Source: Smallanthus sonchifolius (taxonomy: Eukaryota; Streptophyta; Magnoliopsida; Asterales; Asteraceae). From it: 64,000 bases of DNA. Below the pieces are notes generated by a model. It saw only the letters and a list, made by a program, of their open reading frames with translations. It searched no databases and was not told the origin of the DNA. Location: the NCBI GenBank assembly GCA_023525975.1, contig CM042029.1, positions 88,394,849-88,458,848 of the forward strand, given 5' to 3'. Position 1 is the first letter of the stretch. Every line of letters starts with the position of its first letter. Positions 35,836 through 47,629 of the stretch are shown one piece after another. A program made the translations under genes and the position numbers.

Positions 35836-37439
35836 CCTTTAACTATTGATAATAGATCTTTATATATGTATTGATTGTTTTATAATAGTGATTACTTTTA
35901 TACCAAACTCGTTATTAATTTGAATGTAAAAGTCATTTAATTAATAATCGTAAAAGTCATTTAATTAATAATCGTAAACATTATTGCGTTTAACTAAAAC
36001 TGTAATATTCCAACGTGTCACGTTACATAATAAAAGACTGATAAATGTTAACACTCAATGACTTCAACTTAGTTACATAAACAATCTAACGGGTAGTAGT
36101 GTGTTTGTCACTACATAAAATATTAAAATATAAATATCATTTTTAGCATTTTGAGTAAATGATTATTGTTAATTAGTTACAATAAAGATTCTAGAAAAAT
36201 GACATATAAGACTATAATCTCGTTTTTACATGTTTTTTTTCTTTTGAACAACTAAGCATTATTACTCTCTTACTAACAAGTAAGTAGACAATACAAAAAG
36301 AGAATTTACATATTTATATGCTCAACGTTGGACTAATGCATAGTTTAAGTTATTTAGGTGTATAAACTTAGTAATTGCATCTTGAAGCAGGAGCATCGAG
36401 TTCAGATGTAGTCAACCGTCGCAAAACAACCAAGCATCGAGTTCAGATGTAGGTTGATCCGGATTGGAGTTTGAATAAGTGGAGTATTTTTGAGACTATC
36501 TTTTATTTGAATTTTGAAAGGATTTATTTGAATTTTGGATTTCCTTTATCTAGTTAGTTGAACTCTTTTATTTGTTGGTTTTTGGTTGAGTTATTATTCT
36601 CTTAAAAGTTTGAGTTTGAAGCCTCTTTGGATTAACAAGCATCTAGCCATTTGATTGCTTAATACTACCTTTTGGATCACATTTAGTACACCTCTTATAT
36701 CCTTGTGAGATTCCGGAATAAATTTGGGCATGTTTAGTCCCCATCCAATCTTTGGTCCCAGATTCAATATTGGAAGCATCAATTAAGAACAATGGTTCTT
36801 CACATGACTACACGAGCGAGTCCAATATAGGAACCACAATAATCATCTTACCTATTCGATGATCTATATTGCTCAACTTTTTACACGACCCACAAATGGT
36901 ATTCAGGATGAAGCGAATTTGATTTAAAATTATAAAGTAGTTAAGCTTTATTTTAAACCATGTGTGTTATCCATAGTCAGTGAAGGTTTTTGTTTATTTC
37001 AATAATCTCATCTTGATTTTAAACAAGTTTATGTTTTGATTGGGAATTTTTTTTGACTGACGAACACACTCTCTACGCTAGGGGCCGAGACGTTTTGATT
37101 GGAGATTACGTGAATGTGTGAAAGCTCATTGAAATACATGGTATTCTACTATCTAAGATGTTTACATAGAAATGTTTGAAAGATCTTTCAGGTGCCTTAC
37201 CACTAGGCCATCTCGTGATAGACATGGTATCTTAGTTGTATAATTTGAATTTAATCTTTTTAGGCCATTTGCGGTGTATGTAGATTATGGAAAACGAAAC
37301 CAACCAATGAGAGATTGCCACGCCATCTTTAACCAAATCCACAGAGATTATGGAGATTTAATAGGGCCACGGGCAATGTGGGACTAGCCCACTAGGTAGG
37401 GGTTCCTACCTCTTAGATGAGAGGTCCTGAGTTCAAACT
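35836..37439. other. Intergenic with a coding-like remnant and a SINE
   Basis: Minus-strand 36830-36640 reads open for over 50 codons (...FLIDASNIESGTKDWMG..., ...YKRCTKCDPKGSIKQ...) up to a TAG. It looks protein-derived, but I do not recognise it. At 37371-37453 a SINE-like head (GACTAGCCCACTAGGTAGG...GAGTTCAAACTC) is interrupted by the LINE that follows. Nothing else was found. Confidence 0.35.
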
Positions 37440-38456
37440 CAAGAATGTGGTGATTTTTTTTAACGGTCAACTTCATTAGAACAAATGCACTGACCCAAAA
37501 CAGGTCGAGCAAACAAAACAACAATTACATAAATACAAATTTACACCAATTTTTCCAAGAGGTATCTTTGTACTTCGACCTATTAGAGTACCATAGAAAC
37601 CCAACCGCTTTAATTTGACTAATGATGCTCGCAATTTTCACCGGCTTGTTAGAGAATTTGAACTCGTTTCTAGCCTTCCAAATACTCCAACACCCGATAA
37701 GAATGATACCATGGAGTGCCTCCTTAGCCCGATCCGAGATACCCGTCGTCGCATGGAGATCAAAAAGATCCTTAACAGAGAAAGCGAATAAAATTAGAAA
37801 CCTTACACCACACACTGATATGATGCCAAACGGTCACCGCTATAAGGCAAGAAGTGAACAAATGATCCACTGTTTCCTCCCCTTCGTTACAGAAGGGCCA
37901 CGAGGTGCCGATAACCTGAATGTTCCTTCTCAAGAGCGCCAACGATGTTGGAATCTTCTCCATCTCCACCCGCCACGCAAAGATATTACACTTTAGCGGA
38001 ACCCACTTACACCACTGCATCACGAAAGTTGGTTAACGGGCATATCAATAGACAACAATTTTCTCACATTACTAACCGAGAATTCACCAGACGAACTGGC
38101 AACCCAACGCCATCAGTCCGAGAACTCCGAGAGGCCGACACCATTGAGCAGCTCCGACAACTGCTGAAGATCCCGGATTTCTTTCGGGGACGACGGGTTT
38201 CTCCTCCACACCCAGCCCAACCACTGGCCAACCCCACTGCCCACCACCCGCTCATTAACCTTGCATCTTTTGGCAACCTCTAAACTAAATAAGACGGGAA
38301 ACTTGAATCTATCCGAGATCCACATCCAACCGAGATACCCGTCGTCACATGGAGATCAAAAAGATCCTTAACGGAGAAAGCGAAAAAATTAGAAACCTTA
38401 CACCACACACTGATATGATGCCAAACGGTCACCGCTATAAGGCAAGAATGTGGTGA
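37440..38456 (-). mobile_element. 5'-truncated LINE (L1-type) with 14-bp target duplication
   Basis: The insertion 37454-38442 is bounded by CAAGAATGTGGTGA at 37440-37453 and 38443-38456. Its tail is the T-run at 37454 (poly-A on minus). It carries only the end of ORF2. At its 5' end, 38330-38442 repeats the internal segment 37734-37846 in the same orientation. Confidence 0.85.
37525..38325 (-). pseudogene. LINE reverse transcriptase, zinc-binding (zf-RVT) C-terminal fragment
   Basis: Frames on minus (38325-38064, 38023-37772, 37815-37525) follow each other and encode the end of plant LINE ORF2. WVPLKCNIFAWRVEMEKIPT, CNEGEETVDHLFTSC and the tail with CWSIWKARNEF are hallmarks of the zf-RVT domain. 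Frameshifts separate the parts, and the reverse transcriptase and endonuclease domains are absent. Non-functional. Confidence 0.85.
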
Positions 38457-41400
38457 ATTATTAAGTGTAATTTAGTAGTAATAGTAGGGTAGATTTTCCG
38501 TTAAAAAAATAGGGGCACCCATGAGCCATGGGGATTATTTTTTTTCATTTTTAATATAAAACTAAATTATATATATTTAAGAAACACAAAAATACCAAAT
38601 AAAATTAATAACTTTCCTTAATTCAAAATACAATTTTTTTTTCAATAATTAAGATAAAAAAAATTGCATAAAATTAAATAAAATAAAAACAATACTTTTT
38701 TATTAAAAAAATATATAAGTATTTAATTAAGCTACTCTTTGTCCAAACTAGGATGTTTTGACTTGCAAGATGTTCCAAAAGATCAAATCGTAGTCTTATA
38801 TGTAAACTTGAATCGTGCAAGAGGACATTATCGTCAATAATTGGCTTGATCAGATGATACCTTATGTAGACATGTGATATTGCATTTCCGTCATCTTTTA
38901 TGAGAAATTATTAACTACTTGAGACGCCCTCGGTAAAGCCGAACTCGTCTGATGAATGGGGGGAAGAATTACATTATTGTCCATTTTGACGTGCAAAATT
39001 TGAGAGTTTTTTGTAGAGTAGAGTATATATAGAAAATGAGAGTATGTTGTAAAATTTTTGATGAAAAGTGGGTTAATTTAGAGTGTTTAAAATAAACTAA
39101 TTAATATATTTTTATATCTGAAATGGTCTCATGACCGTTGCTTTAACGATCCTCCTCTCTCGGCTACCACAAACCGAGCTCCTTAGCTGATCCCCTTAAC
39201 CGATGGTCGGCAACGATGTTATCGCAAAGCCGATGAAACCAAACCCCGTTACCCGAATGTGTCCCGGATATCCTTGATTTGCAAAATATAAAATGATATA
39301 ACTTTATTCTTATCCTCAAAAAGACTTAATTACAAGACTTTATTCAAAGTTCAAAGTTCAAAGTTCAAAGTTCAGTGGTACTCCTTATCCAAAAATAACA
39401 ATAATGGAAAACTTTTTCGGATTATTCTTAAAAGATTACTATTCTTGATAGCAATTTTTTTGGTATATTTTTATAATTAAGTTTATTCTTTCATTTATGA
39501 TAATAACACCTTAATATTTAAAAAGATACTAATTAGAATTTCTTTTAATCGTTTAATTGACAATATTATTAATCTGATTCTTTTTTCGTATTAAAAAGTA
39601 ATAAGTATATCTACCTATCTATAAGTATGTAAATACACTAAACAAGCAATAAATTAAAAGATTTAACATTTGTCATTTAATTAGCAGTTCATTTAAATTT
39701 GATTTCATCAACTTTTAGTTTTACATATTCCACAAAAGTTATAATTTGCATCTATGTTAAAAATAGTCATTATTTATATTTATCTTAAATTATAAAACTT
39801 AAAAGACATATTATTATAAAACTAATCAAATTCCCACAATTAAAAATATATATATTTGATACGCTTTGTATTAACCCCAAAACTAAAAACAAAAACGTAC
39901 ATTATTTTTTTAATTTACATATCAATTATATAATTAATTGCAATTAATTTTTATCTAAACATTTGTACTATAAATTAAAGGAATATAAAATCCAACATTT
40001 ATACTCATATAGTTCTTAATTTACATTTAAGATTCTTTTAATTCTTCATAAAAGTTAGTCATAGTAACATTATTGTTAATTGCCACACAGAAATCATTTA
40101 TATTATTTATACAAAAATTATATCATTATTATCATCATGAAAAACCAAAACGAGTTTGGATTGTTATATTTTCAAATATATTTTGTATTATGATCGAAAA
40201 TTTATTTACGTTTTTATAGTTTAGATTAAATATCATATATGATTAACAACATACGTTATGTATTATTATTGATTCAATTTTATTTGTGTTAAAACATATT
40301 TAAAAAATCAACTCTAATAGGTCCATGTGGAAGTGACATAATTAGCTTTTTGCAACATGATAAACTGAATGTCCTTTTTCATCATGATGTCTACAAAGAT
40401 TAGAACAAGCTTTCCACTTAAGTTTATTTATTTATTCATTTATTAATATCTTATTACGTGGACTTAACGTACCCATTCATCAAAAACATCTTTTAGTCCT
40501 TTCCAACTTATTTCATCGACGTCAAAAATTAGGTATCAAATAAATTTATAATAGCAAACATTAATTTTATTCATATCGATGATATTATTGCTAGCAAATC
40601 ATTTGTCAGTTAAGATTTATTTAAAATTATAGAGAAATTTGAATAATCATCATTACGAGTTATAGGTGTATAGTGTACGCATGTTTAAGATTATTCTGAT
40701 TTACGACAACGATGAACCACAAGGTTTAAGAGGGCAATGCCCCCTTGGTGGGGTCCAAGTGGTGGTGGGGGTCAACGAGTGGCGTCCACCGCAAGCGAAA
40801 AATCGATTACAATCGTTGAAAGTGTTTACATGATTCGGTGAGTGGCGAGGTCCAAGAGACTGAGTGGGAACTTGCTTCAGATCTAACTAGTTGGTAGAAA
40901 AATCAGTAGAAATGATTTATCAACAGGAGTTGAGTAATCGATAGTAACCGCATGATCAACACTAGCTTGTGTTAGTACCGAGGACCAACCATCAACAATA
41001 ACTAATTTACTGCTTATAAAGTTAAATAATCAGTAGTAGTTAACTTATGTTGATATCATGTTAATAGTACTCGATTAACAAAATTAACGGTAAGTGGTTT
41101 TAACCAACAAAATGACACACCCTTTTATAAACAGTGTGTTGTTTCACCAACACGGTGTAATGGTTCACAACCAATAAAACACAAACTTTTGTCTATTTTG
41201 GGTATTGTTTACAAAAAAAAACACACAATCAATTTACCACCATCAAAGCACTTTAAGATGAAAGTTTTTACATGTTCAGAGAGACTTTTCAGGATCTTAG
41301 CTACTACAATACCTATGGTATTATTGTGGTGTAGAATCGTAAATTTATTATACCACTATTAAATTGGAGACAAAAATAACTTACAACCCTTATATATTAA

Positions 41401-41534
41401 ATATCACAGAATAGTGTTGGAAATTTTTAGGTTTGGATTAAACATAATGTTTAGCTATCGATTGAGGGTAGATAACCAAACAAATCTCATTTCAAACAAT
41501 AATTTTTAGGTTTGGATTAAACGTAAAAGCAAGG
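38457..41534. other. AT-rich intergenic DNA with small repeats
   Basis: An 8-bp unit (TCAAAGTT) is repeated four times at about 39344-39374. From 40640 to 41000 lies a diverged relative of the LTR-like repeat at 22860-23250, with GAGGGCAATGCCCCCTTGG. GC-richer DNA at 39120-39280 has no recognised frame. No gene found. Confidence 0.45.
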
Positions 41535-42020
41535 GGTATACACAAGTGATAAGGGTGTGATGTGATAATAAAGTGCACGCCACGTGGCGCCACGTCACAC
41601 TCTTCATTATCACACCATCCATCATTTTTTTTGAACGGCGAACATTGAATGCTGTGACGTCGCACCCCCGTCACATGGGAGAGTCTCGTCCAACTCCGGC
41701 CAATATGTTGTCTTAACCGAGCCCACTTGACGTCAGAGTTGGAGAACATCCAAGTAAAAATCCCACCCAATAAGGCCCCTTCCGAGCTTAAGGGAAAGCC
41801 GAGGCTCGAACCCTGGATCGGCGTGGATAAAACTCTGGTACATCAGCCTAACTAAGAACTAGGCCTCATTTGCTTGCCTCAGAAATTAATGGGGATGACA
41901 GGAATCGAACCTGGGTCACAAGGTCTCTTCCTTATGACTCCACCACCAACTCATTGGCCACCATCCATCACTTGACAAGGGAAATACCCAAGTGATTGAG
42001 GTGGTGTGATAATTAAATAT
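41535..42020. mobile_element. Old MITE interrupted by a SINE
   Basis: Left part CAAGTGATAAGGGTGTGATGTGATAAT and right part CAAGTGATTGAGGTGGTGTGATAATT are similar. The left part also holds a palindromic CGCCACGTGGCGCCACG. Removing the SINE (41625-41958 plus one target copy) gives a short element of about 140 bp. Superfamily not settled. Confidence 0.4.
41625..41958 (-). mobile_element. Full-length tRNA-derived SINE with 12-bp target duplication
   Basis: Flanked by perfect CACCATCCATCA at 41613-41624 and 41959-41970. The T-run at 41625-41632 is its poly-A tail on minus. At the 5' end (41958 downward) it reads GGCCAATGAGTTGGTGG (box A-like) and CAGGTTCGATTCCTGTC (box B-like). 334 bp, with no coding sequence. 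Confidence 0.9.
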
Positions 42021-43328
42021 TTTTTTTTTAGATTTAGTTGAGTGTTGTGAGTGTATATACTCAAATTCTGTTTCTGTTCCTCTCTTTATTAGTTTAACAT
42101 GTATTTGGGCCTACTGAAATAATTTCTTCTTTTTAGATATATTTTATTTCTGTGTGACAAAAAATCCATTAATCAGTTTAGAAGCATAAGTTCTCTGTTT
42201 TTTGTTTAAAAAAAGTGAGTTCGTGGTTTTGGGAAGACCTTTGTGATATTACATACACTTACTTTTCATTTTAGAACATGTTTGGAAACAACAGATTGTG
42301 TCTATTTTTTCTTTTATTATGTTTCACATAAAATGCATGAATCAGTTAACATCAATGATGATTACTTTTAAGACATTCTAAACGGTTAGATGTACAGTTT
42401 TAAGATTTACTGATGAGTTTGAATCTTACCTGCTAGTTTTGTATCGTTTCAAGAATCAAGTTATCTTGCTTTGGACAACGGATATTAGCTGATAGCTTAT
42501 GTTTTGATGTTACCAAATTTCAAAATTGTTTGTCAAAATAGATGTCGTATGTAACGTTGAAAGAGATTTCATATACTGTTTTAATTATGTTTTTGCACCG
42601 ATGGTATCACCCTAAGATTGATGATTTCCTCTGTAACTTATTTCGTCTTTGTTATTCCTATTTTGGATTTGGTTTTCTTCTTTGCTACTTATTTACAAGT
42701 ATATGTTTTGGTCTATTTTCTTTCTATTAGTTTAAAGTGTATTATTTGCTCTGTGTATATATTATGATTTCATGAATGAAGTATTTAAATTGATTTTGGT
42801 ATTTGGGAAATTTTTGGTACCCGGAAATTAACACAGACTTCGTTAAAAAAATTCATATGTTAGTGGTTTTTTTTGGGGTGTAGGTGTATATGATTTAGAG
42901 CATTCACAACAGGTTTCCCATATATTTGTGAGTGGGGTTCCCTATATTTTAAGGAGTGGTTGTGAGTGGAGAAGAAAGAAAATGTATAGATTTTTTATAT
43001 ATTTGGGGAAAACACTGTTCACCTGCATAAATATTTTAATATTTTTTGAAAGTGTTGTGAGTGGAAGAGAGAGAAAAGATAATGATAAATGTATAAAAAA
43101 TATTATTTAATTGAAAATGAGAGAGAAAATATAGTGATTTTTAGTGTAATTATAAAGATGGGAAACTGATAAGAATGCTAATGTATGTTTCTTTGATGTT
43201 TTTTGTGTGAAGATAATTTTATTTTTATTTTTGAGGAAACGTGGGAAAAAACGACAACTTTAGCCGCGAAGCACGGGAAAAAAACTAGTTACATTTATTG
43301 GTACCGTTAAATCGTTAATACCTGTATT
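42021..43328. other. AT-rich intergenic DNA
   Basis: At 42900-43160 there are repeats of TGTGAGTGG and AGAGAGAAA like an old MITE. At 43250-43290 GCCGCGAAGCACGGG is followed by CTAGT, a possible Helitron 3' end without a found 5' end. No gene. Confidence 0.35.
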
Positions 43329-46253
43329 TACTGGTGCACAAAAAAACCGGTTTTTTTTTAACCCGGTCCAAACCGGCAAACCGGTTTGGCTTAAACCGGT
43401 TTGGGCCAAACCGGTTCGGGTTGCCCAAAAACCGCCGGTTTGAAACCAGTTTGGAGATTTCAGGAGGCGATCGGTTTAGGGACCGGTTCAACCAAACCGG
43501 TTTTTAAACCGGTTTAAACCGGTTTTCGAGCTGGGCAAAAAATAGCCGTTAACGGCTATATGGCCGTTGGGGTCGATTTTGGCCGTTTTTTTTGGAGTTT
43601 TTTGCACCCTTAAAACACTATAAATAGGTGGGGGGTGTTTAGGGTTGATCACATCTCTCTTTACACTCTCTAATCTCTAAAACCACTCTTTAACCGCTCA
43701 AAAACGCTCTCTAAACTCTCTCTAAACTAAAAAAAAAAAGCATGGCAAGTTTTGGTGTTGGTGGTTCCTCAAACGAAGTGACCGTTGTGGAAATTCGAGC
43801 AACAACGAGAAATCCGGCAATTTGGTGCAATTACGATCTATGTTTGTTGTCAAACGGGAAGGAACGTGCTCGGTGCAAGATGTGTAGTGCGTTTTTGGGG
43901 AAAGATTCAAACACTAGTTTGAAAATGCATATGGAAAAATCTTGCCCGTCATTAAAGAGAATTCCAAATGAAGGTCAAGCCTCGATGACAAGCGAATGAG
44001 GAATTTGGAACTTTGATCCAAATATTGTTCGAGATCGAATGGCGAGGTTAGTGATTCAAGAAGGATTGCCGTTCAACCACTTTGACAATCCGCGCTTGAC
44101 AAGGATGATTCAAGAGACACTCCAACCTCGTTATCACCAAGTAAGTCGCACAACCCTTAGACGAGATTGTATAAAAATGTGGAAAAAAGCAAAAAAAGAA
44201 TTAATTTTGGGTTTTGAAAATTTGCAAACCGGTGTAAACTTAACCACCGATGTTTGGTCGGCTCCACATGGTATACCCGATTCGTACCTTTGCGTTACCG
44301 CGCATTGGGTTGATCCTAATACGTGGCAAATGATGAAGCGTACAATCGCTTTTGACTTGTTTGAATATCCACACACCGACGAAAATTTATTTTATATATT
44401 GGATGGTGTTATTAACGAATTTAAATTACAAAATAAACTTTTTTCAATGTCTTTTGATAATGCATCTAATAATACAAATGCGGTTCAAAAACTAAAAATT
44501 AAATATAAACCGGTTTGCAACGACGTTTTTTTCCATAGTCGATGTGTCGCACACATCATTAACTTGGCGGTGCAAGCCGGGCTTGCAATTGAAGAGGTTT
44601 CAAACTTAACATATACTTTTCGACAAATGCTTAAAGATATTTTTAGTAACAGAAAAAGATACCATGATTATATTAAATTTTGTCGTGATACGAATAATCT
44701 TTGCTTAGGCCCGAATTGGGACGTCGAGACAAGATGGAACTCGACTTATATTATGTTTTATAGCGCTTTACGACAAAGAGAAACTTTAGAACTATTTCAT
44801 GATATGCTTGCCTCAAAACCTCGTCGTAAAATTCAAAAGTTTCCGTCTCCAAATTGGGATATTTTAAAAGACGTAACCGAATTGCTTGAAGTTTTTAAAA
44901 CCGCCACCACTTTTTTATCCGGTGTTTATTATCCCTCAAGTACATTAACACTAAAACAAATATATTTAATGGCTAACAAGTTGTCTGAGCTTGAAAATAA
45001 AAGCGATCTTTTTACAAAAATGATAGAACCGATGAAAGAAAAATTAGTGAAATATTTTAAAGAAATGCCTCCCGTTATAACTTGCGCCGCCGCGTTAAAC
45101 CCTACCATAAATGTTTACGGGGTTGAAACCTTGATTGATAGAATTACTTACGCTTTGAATTTGGATAGTGAAAACATCCATTTTGCACAAGGCACAAAAA
45201 CATATTTTAACAAATGTTTACAAGATTTATTTGATGTTTATTTACATAAATATGGTACAACTCCGACTCCACATGATACAATGGGTACATCATCAAGTGG
45301 TAGCTCGAGAGATGTTAATTTGAATTTATATAACGAAATGTTAAATGAATTTAGTAAACGGGCTCGAGGTACCACCCCGAGTAGCGAACTCGGAAGGTAT
45401 ATTGGCACAAACTTTTTAGCGTTTATGCCTCCTACCGTTTTTGAGGAGTTTGATATTTTGGCATGGTGGAAAACAAACGAAGCTTCGTTTCCGATTCTTT
45501 CCGCCATGGCCCGTGATATACTGACCGTCCAAGCTTCCACGGTAGCTTCGGAATCTGCGTTTTCTTGTAGTGGCAGGGTATTATCGATACGAAGGACTAG
45601 ACTCACACCCCTAGCGATGGAAATGTGCATTTGCTTGAAGGACCATTTGGATGCGATGGATATGATACAAGACCAAACTTCTCTCGAAGATGAAATTCAA
45701 GCCGAAGAAGTCATACACAACAACGAGGTTGATCTTGGAATATCCGAACCCGTCACGGATAAAGAACTAGCCGAAGATGCAAGGCTACGAAGCTCTAGTT
45801 CCGAAGACAACGCACAAGAATAATCAATCAATATTCCAAAAAATAAAACGTTGAACTTAATGTTTTATATTTGTTATATTTTTTGTAATTTTTTACAATT
45901 TTATCTTGTCATATTTTTTAATTTCTGAACTTTCCAAATTTTAATAAACGTTGAACTTTATGTTTTAATTTTGTTATATTTTATTATGGATTTTATATTA
46001 AAAATATAAAATTTATTTGGATTTTTTTTTATTTATAAAAACCGGTTTAAACCGGTTTAAAGGACAAACCGGTTTAAAACTTACCCGAACCGGTTTGACC
46101 GGTTTACATATTTCCATTACCCGAACCGGTTTAATCCGAACCGGTTTGGGCCCGAACCGGTTTGGGCTCAAACCGGTTTTGACTTTTCGTTGACCAAACC
46201 GGTTCGGGTCGGGTTGAACCGGTTTGGGTTAAAAAACCGATTTGTGCACATCG
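43329..46253 (+). mobile_element. hAT element 1 (BED-type, RICESLEEPER-like), nearly intact transposase
   Basis: Left end TACTGGTGCACAAA and inverted right end TACGATGTGCACAAA are variants of the TAGAGGTGCACAAA terminus seen in the other hAT copies. Both subterminal regions are crowded with AACCGGTT motifs. No convincing 8-bp duplication flanks it (CCTGTATT versus TTGTTTTG), so the outermost bases have changed or the flanks were rearranged. It carries the transposase at 43742-45823 and faces element 2 in inverted orientation 1.4 kb away. Confidence 0.85.
43742..45823 (+). pseudogene. hAT transposase (BED zinc finger, RNase-H-like core, hATC), one in-frame TGA
   Basis: One continuous frame is interrupted only by TGA at 43997-43999. 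The upstream part (85 codons) is a BED finger with CKMC and H-x4-C. The downstream part can start at ATG 44039 and runs 594 codons. It has the first catalytic Asp in LTTDVWSAP, the second in MSFDNASNNTNAV, then RCVAHIINLAVQ, WDVETRWNSTY and the C-terminal dimerisation block FDILAWWK...ASTVASESAFS...RRTRLTP. The whole would be about 694 codons, normal for plant BED-hAT transposases. The downstream ORF alone would lack the DNA-binding finger. Element 2 has the same TGA, so the stop predates their separation. Whether read-through or start at 44039 gives protein cannot be seen. Confidence 0.88.
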
Positions 46254-47629
46254 TATTGTTTTGCTGTTGTTACTATTATTAATTTTTTTACTATTATAAT
46301 CATTTTATTATTATAACTAAAAGAACTTGCTTTACAAGATTATTATTAATAAAAATTATGATTATAATTATTTTTATAACATCGCTCCACGTGAGCAACC
46401 TAAAACACTTATTATATTAAGCAACATGTTGTCTTTATAACATCGCTCACACCATGTAGCTAAAAGGGTGATACCCAAAAAAAAAAATTAGTAAGCTTGA
46501 AATCACTGGTTTGGGTTTAATATAAATGAGCTCGGATATGTTTCGAGTAGAACATACTAATACGTTTATCTAAACGGATCATGTTTTGATCAACATGACA
46601 GGTTCACCGGTTAACTAGTTTAATTTTATAATTATTTAAAAAAGTATATTTCACATATCAACTTAAACCGATTAGGTATTTTATACCACAATATTAATGA
46701 TAGATGAGAAAATTGATATGTAAAAGGTAAAATAAAATAGAACTTCGGGTAAAACGGGCTTTGTTCATGTCAACATGTAAAAACTCATATTGTGTTCTAG
46801 TTCATGTATCTGCCATGATTTTCAGGTTCGTGTCATTTCGGGATTTTCGGTTTCATGTCAGTTTGAATCCATCATCTCACCAACACGACCCATATATCAT
46901 ACTATGAAAATTCAGGTGAACCAAAAACCACCATGTTTATACTTTTAACCATGAAAATAAAATTAGAAGTTTTTTTTATAATTACAAGTAAGATATATTT
47001 CTTTTAGAAAAGCATTTTAATATAATAAGGGCTACAAGAAATTAAAGGACAGAAAAGGGCAACCCATCCCACTAAAATAGCATCCTATAAAAACATTCTT
47101 TTATGATGTTGGTGATCTAAGCAAAATCTTGATGAAAATCTTAGCATCTTGTATCACAAATACCTAAAAGACACTTATCATTAAAAATTTCAAAACATTT
47201 ATAACCACTATATTTCATCTTTTCTTTACAAAATGTTGGAACACCAATGAAAATAGCATGCCCATAAATAACAATTCAAATTACAATTTTTAACACTTAT
47301 TAATAAGACTCACTCACATATGCAAAAAATTCTACCCAACCTTTTCCCTCTTGCATAAAGAAAGTTTAAGAGAAACTTTTTTTAGTAAAAAAATAGAAAA
47401 GAAAACCATCTTTTATTTTATTAAAATTTGCTAGATTAGATAGAACTAATATCTTATATCGATTCGTTAACATTTGGTTTGTAAATTTGTTAGAATTGAA
47501 TTCAAGAATAGAATGAAGCTAATTAGAAATTGAATTGATTTCCTAACATTAAGATATTCAACATTAGCTCCAAATAGTAAAATTCAACCAAATGAATTGA
47601 ATAGCCCTTACCAATGTCTCCGCTGCCAC
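46254..47629. other. Spacer between inverted hAT elements 1 and 2
   Basis: AT-rich intergenic DNA without a recognised gene or repeat boundary. The last 8 bases (GCTGCCAC) are the left target-site copy of element 2. Confidence 0.5.

Noticed and set aside
37622..38283. Plus-strand ORFs of 112-124 codons
   Set aside because: They lie antisense to the LINE zf-RVT fragment, whose minus-strand translation has clear family motifs.
41880..41960. Possible tRNA gene on minus
   Set aside because: Box-like motifs are present, but there is no cloverleaf or acceptor stem, and the sequence is the head of a SINE with its own target duplication.
43970..44000. A 27-bp GT-AG intron (GTCAAG...TGAG) that would remove the in-frame TGA of hAT element 1
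   Set aside because: 27 bp is far below the shortest efficiently spliced plant introns, and element 3 has no equivalent.
45238..45630. 130-codon minus-strand ORF
   Set aside because: Antisense of the hAT transposase C-terminal region.
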